From Coprobacter secundus (GTDB taxonomy: Bacteria > Bacteroidota > Bacteroidia > Bacteroidales > Coprobacteraceae), in the NCBI GenBank assembly GCA_000803105.1, contig JTDA01000014.1, positions 54,843 through 118,842 of the forward strand: a stretch of DNA of 64,000 nucleotides, written 5' to 3'. The notes beneath the pieces were generated by a model. It was given only the letters and a program-made list of their open reading frames with translations. It did no database searches and was not told where the DNA came from. The position numbers and the translations under genes were made by a program. This document shows, piece after piece, positions 1 through 7,838 of this stretch. Position 1 is the stretch's first letter; each line of letters opens with the position of its first letter.

Positions 1-40
1 AGTAGAGGTGTGAATATAGGGAAAATATGGAAATATTGAG

Positions 41-48
41 TATTTTTG
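41..48 (+). promoter_or_regulatory. Putative promoter -7 box before the rhomboid operon
   Basis: TATTTTTG matches the Bacteroidetes -7 consensus TANNTTTG and lies 28 bases before the first rhomboid start codon. No clear -33 TTTG is visible at the usual distance, so support is partial. Confidence 0.4.
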
Positions 49-76
49 TCAGCAAAAATCAAAAAGAATAATATAT

Positions 77-781
77 ATGTTTCAGAGCCGACAAGGTTTT
101 TTTAGTTCTATACCTCCAGTAACCAAAAATTTAATAATAATCAATCTGTTGTTTTGGTTAGCTGAGATTGTTCTTCCCCGCGTGGGAATTGATTTGGTAA
201 AGTACTTAGGTTTGCACTATTTTGCTGCTTCTGATTTTAACGCAGTGCAGTTGGTGACTTATATGTTTATGCATGACCCGGGGTCTTTTGGGCATGTATT
301 TTTTAACATGTTTTCGGTCTTTATGTTTGGCCGTACATTGGAAATGGTTTGGGGGAGTAAGCGTTTTTTGATTTATTATTTGACGACCGGTATCGGAGCA
401 GGACTGGTGCAAGAAGTGACATGGTTTTTCTCTTTGAGAGATGCAATTGATGCTACTATAGTTCAGGCTGGTTGGGAAACGACGCGTACGCTATTGAATA
501 ACGTGATAACCATTGGAGCTTCAGGTGCTGTTTTTGGGATACTGCTTGCTTTTGGAATGTTATTCCCGAATGCAGAACTTTTTATTATGTTTATTCCGAT
601 ACCAGTCAAAGCTAAATATTTTGTTATATTTTATGGAATAGTGGAATTGTTCTTAGGTGTAGGAAACTTTAGTGGTGATAACATTGCTCATTTTGCTCAC
701 CTTGGAGGTATGCTGTTTGGATTTTTCTTAATCAGGTATTGGAAGAAAAAAGGATTTGGTAATGGACAATATTTTTGGTAA
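77..781 (+). CDS. Rhomboid family intramembrane serine protease (first of a pair)
   Basis: A 234-residue polytopic membrane protein of the rhomboid family, which cleaves transmembrane segments of other proteins within the bilayer. The catalytic serine motif GASG is at residues 147-150 (Ser149). The catalytic histidine is in AHFAHLGG (His205, by analogy with GlpG). About six hydrophobic segments are visible, with a short basic C-terminal tail. It overlaps the second rhomboid gene by 20 bases, so the two are probably translationally coupled. Substrates are unknown. The family assignment is firm from the serine and histidine motifs. Confidence 0.92.
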   Translation: MFQSRQGFFSSIPPVTKNLIIINLLFWLAEIVLPRVGIDLVKYLGLHYFAASDFNAVQLVTYMFMHDPGSFGHVFFNMFSVFMFGRTLEMVWGSKRFLIYYLTTGIGAGLVQEVTWFFSLRDAIDATIVQAGWETTRTLLNNVITIGASGAVFGILLAFGMLFPNAELFIMFIPIPVKAKYFVIFYGIVELFLGVGNFSGDNIAHFAHLGGMLFGFFLIRYWKKKGFGNGQYFW

Positions 782-1658
782 ACTGGCGCAGCTGTATCGT
801 AATGGATCTCTCTTGATAAAGTTGATTTATTTGAATGTTGCTGTTTTTTTGATTTTGCGTTTGTCTATTGTCTTTTTGATGTTGTTCAATATTGATGGAC
901 GTATTATTTTGAACTATTTCGAGTTGCCATCCGACTTGTATTTATTGCTTGTGCGGCCATGGACTCTCGTTACTTACATGTTTCTTCATTATGATATATG
1001 GCATATTCTTTTTAATATGATATGGTTTTATTGGTTTGGCCAAATATTTCTTCTTTTTTTCAGTGAAAAACAAATGGGGGGGCTATATCTTTTAGGAGGA
1101 TGGACCGGTGCGATATTATTTCTTTTGTCATATAATATTTTTCCTTATTTTGATTCTGTTGACGGATTTTTGTTAGGAGCCTCGGCTGCAATATTGGCAA
1201 TTGTTGTTGCTACTGCAGTATATGCACCGGATTATAAGATAAATCTTTTGTTTTTTGGTGCAATTTCTCTTAAATATATAGCGATTATAACCATTGTGAT
1301 TGATTTGTTAAGTATTACATCGAGTAATGCAGGGGGGCATATCGCTCATTTAGGAGGAGCTTTGATGGGGTGGTGGTTTGTATCAAGCTGGCGTAAAGGG
1401 CATGATATGACCCGTTTTATAAATCTTATAGTCGATAGGTTTGTCACAATGTTTAAGCCTGGTCCCCGAAAGAAAATGAAGATTAAAAAAATGAATATTT
1501 CTCAAAATCCTCGAAGAGAATCAGATATGGATTATAATGCTCGTAAGCATAGGGAAATGGAAGAGATAGACCATATTTTGGATAAGATAAAGCAATCTGG
1601 TTACTCAGCGCTCTCTGATGCTGAAAAGAAAAAACTATTTGATGCCAGTAAAAAATAG
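762..1658 (+). CDS. Rhomboid family intramembrane serine protease with cytosolic C-terminal tail
   Basis: A 298-residue rhomboid protease. Ser141 lies in LGASAA and His193 in GGHIAHLGG, so both catalytic residues are present. After the last membrane segment there is a basic linker followed by a helical, charged tail (about residues 240-298, ending near LSDAEKKKLFDASKK). Such a tail is often found on Bacteroidetes rhomboids. I chose ATG 762; an in-frame TTG at 756 is possible but less likely. It overlaps the upstream rhomboid and is three bases from the downstream EEP-family gene, so the three form an operon. Confidence 0.9.
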   Translation: MDNIFGKLAQLYRNGSLLIKLIYLNVAVFLILRLSIVFLMLFNIDGRIILNYFELPSDLYLLLVRPWTLVTYMFLHYDIWHILFNMIWFYWFGQIFLLFFSEKQMGGLYLLGGWTGAILFLLSYNIFPYFDSVDGFLLGASAAILAIVVATAVYAPDYKINLLFFGAISLKYIAIITIVIDLLSITSSNAGGHIAHLGGALMGWWFVSSWRKGHDMTRFINLIVDRFVTMFKPGPRKKMKIKKMNISQNPRRESDMDYNARKHREMEEIDHILDKIKQSGYSALSDAEKKKLFDASKK

Positions 1659-1661
1659 GAA

Positions 1662-2783
1662 ATGAAGTTTATAAAGATGACATATTTGACAATAACAGTG
1701 ATGATGAACTTTATTTTTGCTGTTTTATTGATATTGTCTTCTTATGCTTATCTTATTTCTCCTGTAAGAATGATGTTCCCTTCTTATTTGGGTTTAGCTT
1801 TTCCGGTTTTTCTATTTGCAAATGTTTTGTTCATTGTATTTTGGTTGTTACAGCGGCGTTGGCTTTTTTTATTATCTTTAATTACGTTATTTATTTGTTT
1901 CCCAGAGGTAAAACTGTATACTCCCTTGCATAGGGGGGAAGAAATACCTATAACTGGTGACTCTTTGGTAATTTTATCTTATAATGTAGAATGTTTCCAG
2001 GGATTGAAGCCTCATTTGGATAATAAGCCTAACGAAATCCTCGAGTATATAGCTAATAGCAGAGCTGATATTATTTGTATGCAGGAGTTTGCATTTGGTC
2101 GTGATAAGAGTATAATATCAGAAGTACAGATAAACCAAGCTTTAGAAGATTATCCGTATCATTATTTTTCAGATAAATCTAAAAATCCATATTCCGGTTC
2201 AGGTATCGCTTGCTATTCGAAGTATCCGATTATTGAAGTGCAAGAGATAGTATATGAGAGTGTTTATAATTCTTCATATCTTTATAGAATTCAGTACAAA
2301 GGTCGGGAGTTGACTATAATAAATAATCATTTAGAGTCAAATAAATTTACATTGGGAGATCGGGCCTTGTACCGTCGAATGTTGAAACACTTTGAACCGG
2401 AATTGATCGGTGAATTTAAGAACCGGTTGGTTCCTAAGTTAGATATAGCCTATATACAAAGGGCGGTACAAGCAGAAAAAGTATCTCATGCTATACAGCA
2501 AGAAGGTGATAATAATATAATTGTTTGTGGAGATTTTAATGATACACCTCAGTCCTATGTATATCATAAAATTAGAGGTAAATTGAAAGATGCTTATGTT
2601 GAAACGGGATTTGGTCCGGGAATAACATATCATAAAAATGGGTTCCTATTTCGAATAGATCATATATTATATAGTGGAAATTTTCATGCAGTAGCTACTG
2701 AAATAGGGAAGTTAAAGAATTCTGATCATTATCCGTTAAAAGCAACCTTTGTGTGGGATGACACTATTACTTCTTCTGATTGA
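1662..2783 (+). CDS. Membrane-anchored endonuclease/exonuclease/phosphatase (EEP) family protein
   Basis: A 373-residue protein with three hydrophobic N-terminal segments (to about residue 85), then an EEP-fold hydrolase domain. Metal-dependent catalytic motifs appear in order: SYNVE (Asn), MQEF (Glu), INNHLES, CGDFND (Asp/Asn) and SDHYP (Asp/His). The family includes DNases, sphingomyelinases and inositol phosphatases, so the substrate cannot be read from sequence. With the membrane anchor, the catalytic domain probably faces the periplasm. It closes the rhomboid operon and is followed by a strong shared terminator. Confidence 0.85.
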   Translation: MKFIKMTYLTITVMMNFIFAVLLILSSYAYLISPVRMMFPSYLGLAFPVFLFANVLFIVFWLLQRRWLFLLSLITLFICFPEVKLYTPLHRGEEIPITGDSLVILSYNVECFQGLKPHLDNKPNEILEYIANSRADIICMQEFAFGRDKSIISEVQINQALEDYPYHYFSDKSKNPYSGSGIACYSKYPIIEVQEIVYESVYNSSYLYRIQYKGRELTIINNHLESNKFTLGDRALYRRMLKHFEPELIGEFKNRLVPKLDIAYIQRAVQAEKVSHAIQQEGDNNIIVCGDFNDTPQSYVYHKIRGKLKDAYVETGFGPGITYHKNGFLFRIDHILYSGNFHAVATEIGKLKNSDHYPLKATFVWDDTITSSD

Positions 2784-2859
2784 TAAGAAGTTGCTTTTAT
2801 TTTATTGGTTGTTTTATTTTGAAGGTTTTAGGAAGAGTAATATGTTATAGAGAGTATTG

Positions 2860-2916
2860 AATTTACAATAATAAGAAAAGCGGACCTTAAGTCCGCTTTT
2901 CTTATTATTGTAAATT
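2860..2916. terminator. Bidirectional intrinsic terminator between convergent genes
   Basis: Perfect 26-bp inverted repeat (arms 2860-2885 and 2891-2916) with loop CTTAA. Its GC-rich tip GCGGAC/GTCCGC is flanked by A/T-rich arms that supply a U tract on either strand. It begins directly at the stop codon of the S41 peptidase gene and also serves the + strand EEP gene. Confidence 0.9.
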
Positions 2917-4515
2917 TCATTTCTTAATTTTTAGAAGTGTATTATACTTTTGGGGATCATTTATAATTTCTAATGCTTTAGAATAAGAATCATTAAATTG
3001 GTTCATTACTCTGTAATAAGCTGTCATGTCGAAAAGATCACGTGCTATTAATGCTTTTAACTGTTCTTTTATAAGTGGTTCTGATTTTTTAAATTGTTCC
3101 TCATTATATTCCACCTTGTCTTTCTCTGCAAAAGAAATAAGCTCTTTTAATAATTTGTCATTTATGGTAAAATCATCTAAAAATCTGGTTACATTATTTT
3201 TATATGTAGCGGTCAATTCTTTTCTGTTTTTATCGATATATGAAATAATAAACTGGTTAAGTATTCCTTTAGCTATTAAGTCTCGATGATAGTCGGTGAA
3301 ACGAGTTGTGTCTAATGGGACGAAATAATCTGGCATTATACCGCCTCCACCATATACGGTACGTCCGTTAATTAAGGTTTTATATTTGAGGGAATCAGGA
3401 AAATGAATGCTATCAGCATTGGTCAGTTCTCCTTTGTTGTAACGGTCTATGATGTCTTTAAAGTACTCTTCAGATTCACCTTTTTGATAGGGTTTTTGAA
3501 TACTACGTCCCGATGGTGTATAATAACGGGATATTGTAAGGCGTATCATTGAACCGTCGGGCATAGGAATAGGTCGTTGTACTAAACCTTTGCCGAAAGT
3601 TCTACGTCCGACAATGAGTCCTCGATCCCAGTCTTGTATTGCTCCGGATACGATTTCACTGGCGGAGGCACTGGATTCATCTACCAGGATAATTACGTTG
3701 CCATCTTTGAAAAGTCCGGATGATTTTGCTTTATAATCTGTTCGTGGAGAACGTCGTCCTTGAGTATATGTTATAATTTCGTCATTGGTGAGTAATTCCT
3801 GAGCTACATCTATGGCAGCGTTTAGATAACCTCCGCCGTTTCCTTGTAGGTCTATAATCAGATTTTTCATCCCTTCTTTTTTCAATCTTTTTAGGGCATC
3901 GGAAAATTCTTTTCCTGTAGAAGCAGAGAACCGACTTAAACGGATATAGCCAGTATTTTTATTGGCCATGTAGCTTGCATCTATACTATAAATAGGAATT
4001 TGGCCTCGTGTAATTCGGAATGTCAATGGCTCGTTAATCCCTCGACGCAGGATGGAAACATTTACTTTCGAGCCTCGAGGCCCTCTTAGACGCTTCATAA
4101 TGTCCGTGTTCTTCATCTTAACTCCGGCTATAACAGTATCATTAACCGCAATTATGCGGTCTCCAGCTAATATTCCGACTTTTTCAGATGGACCTCCGGC
4201 GACTGTCTGAACAATATATAGAGTGTCTTTTACCATATTGAATTGAATGCCTATACCATCGAAATTCCCTTGTAACGGTTCATTCATCTCTTTTGTCTCT
4301 TCTGGAGTCATGTAGCTGGAGTGAGGATCGAGCTTTTCCAACATTCCTCTTATAGCATCTTCTACAAGTTTTGATTCATCGACATTGTCGACATATAAAT
4401 TGCTTATTGCAAATTCTGCCAAACTCAATTTTTTATTTGCTTCTGATTGTCTTTGCGCACCTATACATGAAATAGTCGAAAGGGCGAGAATCAGGAGAGA
4501 AAATCTTTTTATCAT
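2917..4515 (-). CDS. S41 family C-terminal processing peptidase (CtpA/Prc-like)
   Basis: A 532-residue exported protease. The N-terminal signal sequence could be cut after Ala20, leaving Gln21, or lipidated at Cys17 (TISC). A PDZ domain covers about residues 80-165, with the S41 protease domain after it. The catalytic Ser-Lys pair is Ser284 (in SSASASE) and Lys309 (in FGKG), with the expected Gln313. The C-terminal 150 residues are a helical extension common in Bacteroidetes homologues. It lies 15 bases after coaD and is probably expressed with parE and coaD. The likely role is periplasmic processing or quality control of proteins. Confidence 0.93.
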   Translation of the reverse strand: MIKRFSLLILALSTISCIGAQRQSEANKKLSLAEFAISNLYVDNVDESKLVEDAIRGMLEKLDPHSSYMTPEETKEMNEPLQGNFDGIGIQFNMVKDTLYIVQTVAGGPSEKVGILAGDRIIAVNDTVIAGVKMKNTDIMKRLRGPRGSKVNVSILRRGINEPLTFRITRGQIPIYSIDASYMANKNTGYIRLSRFSASTGKEFSDALKRLKKEGMKNLIIDLQGNGGGYLNAAIDVAQELLTNDEIITYTQGRRSPRTDYKAKSSGLFKDGNVIILVDESSASASEIVSGAIQDWDRGLIVGRRTFGKGLVQRPIPMPDGSMIRLTISRYYTPSGRSIQKPYQKGESEEYFKDIIDRYNKGELTNADSIHFPDSLKYKTLINGRTVYGGGGIMPDYFVPLDTTRFTDYHRDLIAKGILNQFIISYIDKNRKELTATYKNNVTRFLDDFTINDKLLKELISFAEKDKVEYNEEQFKKSEPLIKEQLKALIARDLFDMTAYYRVMNQFNDSYSKALEIINDPQKYNTLLKIKK

Positions 4516-4530
4516 TGGTCTTTGTTTATT

Positions 4531-5019
4531 TTATTTTTCATTTCTTTCGGGAAGAACTAATCCTGTAGGAAGAAACTCGTTAACCTTCCGTCCATATCTT
4601 AATAATTCGCGTACGATAGTTGAGCTGATGTGTGTATGTTCGGGTTCGGTAAAAAGTACAAGGGTTTCCACTCCCGAAATTTTACGATTTACATCAGCAA
4701 TAGTTTTCTCGTATTCGAAATCATTTACTGACCGAATTCCTCGTAAGATGAATCCAGCTTCACATTTTTTAGCTAAATCTACAGTTAAGCAATCATATGA
4801 TAATACTTGTACTCGAGGATTGTTCCGGAACAGATTTTGGAGCATATCGACTCTTTCCTCAAGGGTAAAGTATTGGCTCTTGGCTTCGTTGATACCTACT
4901 GCAACAACAATTTCATCGAGCATAGTGAGACCTCGATTTACTAAAGACATATGTCCTATAGTAAATGGATCGAAAGTTCCTGGAAAAACGGCTATTTTTT
5001 TATGCAATGTTTTCATCAT
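4531..5019 (-). CDS. coaD: Phosphopantetheine adenylyltransferase
   Basis: A 162-residue enzyme that makes dephospho-CoA from 4'-phosphopantetheine and ATP, the penultimate step of CoA synthesis. The nucleotidyltransferase motif TFDPFTIGH (HxGH-type) is near the N-terminus. FILRGIRSVNDFEYE and the C-terminal SSTIVRELL are diagnostic of the family. The start overlaps the parE 3' end by 20 bases; the second Met (5016) is an equally possible start. Length is normal. Confidence 0.96.
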   Translation of the reverse strand: MMKTLHKKIAVFPGTFDPFTIGHMSLVNRGLTMLDEIVVAVGINEAKSQYFTLEERVDMLQNLFRNNPRVQVLSYDCLTVDLAKKCEAGFILRGIRSVNDFEYEKTIADVNRKISGVETLVLFTEPEHTHISSTIVRELLRYGRKVNEFLPTGLVLPERNEK

Positions 5020-6865
5020 CTTCTACAACCAAATTTTGAATAATGAAGTTTTGCCGTTCCATAGTATTTTTCCCCATATAAAATTCCAGTAATTCTTTAA
5101 CTAAATCTTCTTTTCGTAAAGTTACTTGGTCTAGGCGGATATCTGGACCAATAAAATGCCGGAATTCATCTGGAGAAATTTCGCCAAGTCCTTTAAATCG
5201 TGTAATTTCAGGATTGACTTTAATTTTATCGAGAGCAGCTAATCTCTCCTCTTCAGAGTAACAGTATAATGTCTCTTTCTTATTTCTTACTCGGAATAGA
5301 GGTGTTTGTAAAATATAAATATGCCCTTTCTTGATAAGGTCTGGAAAAAATTGAAGAAAAAATGTGATAAGTAATAATCGTATATGCATGCCATCAACGT
5401 CGGCATCTGTTGCAATAATGATTTTATTATATCGTAATCCTTCTATTCCATCTTCGACATTTAATGCAGCCTGCAACAAATTGAATTCTTCGTTTTCGTA
5501 TACTACTTTGCGTGTGAGACCATATGAATTTAGCGGTTTACCTCGAAGGCTGAAAACGGCTTGGGTTTCGACATTTCGGCTTTTTGTAATAGAACCGGTT
5601 GCAGAATCTCCCTCTGTAATAAAAATGCTTGATTCTTCGCGATTGTCACCTTTGGAATCATTATAGTGAACACGGCAGTCTCGTAGTTTTTTATTATGCA
5701 AATTAGCCTTTTTGGCTCTTTCACGAGCCAATTTAGTAACTCCGGCAATTGCTTTTCTTTCCTTCTCTGATTCAAGAATTTTTTTTAATAAAATATCTGC
5801 TGTTTCAGTATTTTTGTGCAAATAGTTGTCTAATTCTTTTTTTAGGAAATCTCCGATAAACTTACTTACAGAAGGTCCATCTGGCCCTATATCACGAGAG
5901 CCGAGTTTTGTTTTAGTCTGGGATTCGAAAACAGGTTCTTCGACTTTAATACTTACAGCTGCGACAATTCCGTTTCGAATATCTGAATAATCGAAGTTTT
6001 TGTTATAAAATTCTTTTATTGTACGTGATGCAGCTTCTCTAAACGCTGTTAGATGTGTACCTCCTTGGGTTGTATGTTGACCATTGACAAAAGAGTAATA
6101 TTCTTCTCCATATTGATTATTATGGGTAATGACAACTTCTATGTCTTCACCTTTTAAATGAATAACAGGGTATAAAGGGTCAGAAGTCATTTTCTCATTT
6201 AGCAAATCGACCAATCCGTTACGAGAATGGAAGCGTTTTCCATTGAATATAATGGTAAGTCCCGAATTGAGATATACGTAGTTTTTAAGAAGAGCTTCTA
6301 TGAATTCATCTCTATAATGATATCCTTTAAAGATAGTATTATCAGGAGTAAAACGAACTAATGTGCCGTTTTCTTCAGTTGTCTTTTCTTCTATACTATC
6401 TTCAACAATATTTCCTTGATTATAAAGAATGGCTTTACGTAAGCCATCTCGATGAGAACAAATATAGAATTCAGAAGAAAGAGCATTGACAGCTTTGATA
6501 CCGACACCGTTGAGACCTACAGATTTTTTAAATGCTTTAGAATCATATTTAGCACCGGTATTCATTTTTGAAGAGACATCTTTTACTTTATCAAGAGGAA
6601 TTCCTCGTCCAAAATCCCGTACGATAACAGAAGTTTCGTTGATATCTACAGTTATTTGTTTTCCAAATCCCATCATGTACTCATCAATGGCATTGTCGAG
6701 TACTTCTTTGAGTAATACGTATATACCGTCATCTGAATGAGTCCCGTCTCCCAATTTTCCTATATACATGCCGGGACGCCGGCGTATATGTTCTTTCCAG
6801 TCGAGGGTTCGTATGGTGTCTGAGCTATATTCCAGTCCAGGAGTCTGTATTGTTTCATTTTCCAT
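5000..6865 (-). CDS. parE: DNA topoisomerase IV subunit B
   Basis: A 621-residue type IIA topoisomerase ATPase subunit. The GHKL ATP-binding region contains RRPGMYIG, DNAIDE and the glycine motif GVGIKAVNALS. The transducer region has QTKTKLGS, and the TOPRIM domain has EGDSA and DADVDGMH. Length and the divergent GHKL region separate it from the canonical GyrB, also in this window, so ParE is preferred. I chose ATG 6865, because an upstream in-frame start at 6895 would fall inside the -7 promoter box. A ParC partner gene is not adjacent. Confidence 0.93.
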   Translation of the reverse strand: MENETIQTPGLEYSSDTIRTLDWKEHIRRRPGMYIGKLGDGTHSDDGIYVLLKEVLDNAIDEYMMGFGKQITVDINETSVIVRDFGRGIPLDKVKDVSSKMNTGAKYDSKAFKKSVGLNGVGIKAVNALSSEFYICSHRDGLRKAILYNQGNIVEDSIEEKTTEENGTLVRFTPDNTIFKGYHYRDEFIEALLKNYVYLNSGLTIIFNGKRFHSRNGLVDLLNEKMTSDPLYPVIHLKGEDIEVVITHNNQYGEEYYSFVNGQHTTQGGTHLTAFREAASRTIKEFYNKNFDYSDIRNGIVAAVSIKVEEPVFESQTKTKLGSRDIGPDGPSVSKFIGDFLKKELDNYLHKNTETADILLKKILESEKERKAIAGVTKLARERAKKANLHNKKLRDCRVHYNDSKGDNREESSIFITEGDSATGSITKSRNVETQAVFSLRGKPLNSYGLTRKVVYENEEFNLLQAALNVEDGIEGLRYNKIIIATDADVDGMHIRLLLITFFLQFFPDLIKKGHIYILQTPLFRVRNKKETLYCYSEEERLAALDKIKVNPEITRFKGLGEISPDEFRHFIGPDIRLDQVTLRKEDLVKELLEFYMGKNTMERQNFIIQNLVVEDDENIA

Positions 6866-6892
6866 ATTACAGAATATTCTTCGGTTAGAAGA

Positions 6893-6900
6893 CAAAGATA
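6893..6900 (-). promoter_or_regulatory. Promoter -7 box for the parE-coaD-S41 operon
   Basis: On the minus strand the box reads TATCTTTG, a perfect TANNTTTG match, 28 bases before the parE ATG. No clear TTTG is seen at the -33 position. Its location argues against a longer parE reading frame. Confidence 0.6.
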
Positions 6901-6970
6901 ATGCGAAAATATGGATTTTTTTAGTCTCGATACGTTAAATATGCGTGTACATGACACTTAAAGCATTGTT

Positions 6971-7813
6971 TTATATAGAAATTATTACATCTTTCCACTC
7001 TCCTTTTACCAATTGTCGTACATGTGTGAATCCTTCCGATAAAAGTGCATGCAATGCGTCGATACGTCCATCATTAATTAGTGATGGATGATGGGTATCT
7101 GCGTTTACAACTACAGGAATATTGAATTTTTTTAATAAGGAGAAATGCTGCCGGTTAGGGAAAAAAAGAGTTTTTTTCTTCCATGCTTTTGTATTTATTT
7201 CGACCATACAACCTTTTTCTGCAATAAAGTAAAAATAATCTTGTATGAGTTCATTGTACCATTTCTCACTGGTAATACCTTGTCGATAACTTAAAGCATT
7301 CATTGATATTTTATCAGCATGACCTATAAAATCGAATCCTCCGGTTTCTATCATTTGTACCATGGTGTCAAAATAGTGGCGCACTAGTTTGATTATATCT
7401 CCATTAAAAATGGTCTCGACAGTAATCTTAAATTGTTCTGGAGTGGTGTCAATATCAATAAACTGTTCATCTCCTGTTTTTAGAAAATGGACTGAACCTA
7501 TTCGGTAATCCAATGGTGTTGTTTGGAAGATAGATGATGCGGGATTGTAGGTTTTGTCTAAATAGTCAATTTCGAGTCCGATATAAAGTTCTATTTTATT
7601 TTTATACTTTTCTTTTAACGAGTTTATTTCAACAATATAATCTGTTAATCTTTCTTGCTTCATGTTCCAACAACTCTCAAATGGAATAGGTGCATGAGAA
7701 GAAATTCCATAAGAGGAAAAACCCATAGCGATGGCTTCTTTTACAAAATCTTCAGCTGGAGCTACTCCGTCACAATAAAGACAGTGACTGTGATAGTTTG
7801 TTAGATTGTTCAT
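6971..7813 (-). CDS. PHP-domain phosphatase, histidinol-phosphatase-like
   Basis: A 280-residue PHP-fold metal-dependent phosphoesterase. The N-terminal NYHSHCLYCDG carries the first His-x-His metal ligands. Further ligands appear in LEIDYLD, GSVHFL, FIGHADK and VNADTHHP. It resembles the HisK/HisJ-type histidinol-phosphatases, but no other histidine biosynthesis gene is nearby, so the substrate is uncertain. The start is 25 bases downstream of rnr, and the two are probably co-transcribed. Confidence 0.8.
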   Translation of the reverse strand: MNNLTNYHSHCLYCDGVAPAEDFVKEAIAMGFSSYGISSHAPIPFESCWNMKQERLTDYIVEINSLKEKYKNKIELYIGLEIDYLDKTYNPASSIFQTTPLDYRIGSVHFLKTGDEQFIDIDTTPEQFKITVETIFNGDIIKLVRHYFDTMVQMIETGGFDFIGHADKISMNALSYRQGITSEKWYNELIQDYFYFIAEKGCMVEINTKAWKKKTLFFPNRQHFSLLKKFNIPVVVNADTHHPSLINDGRIDALHALLSEGFTHVRQLVKGEWKDVIISI

Positions 7814-7838
7814 AAATGCTTTTACTTAAAAATATTAT

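Noticed and set aside
4385..5092. A 235-codon open frame on the + strand
   Set aside because: It lies antisense to coaD, the S41 peptidase 5' end and parE, and has no family resemblance or promoter.
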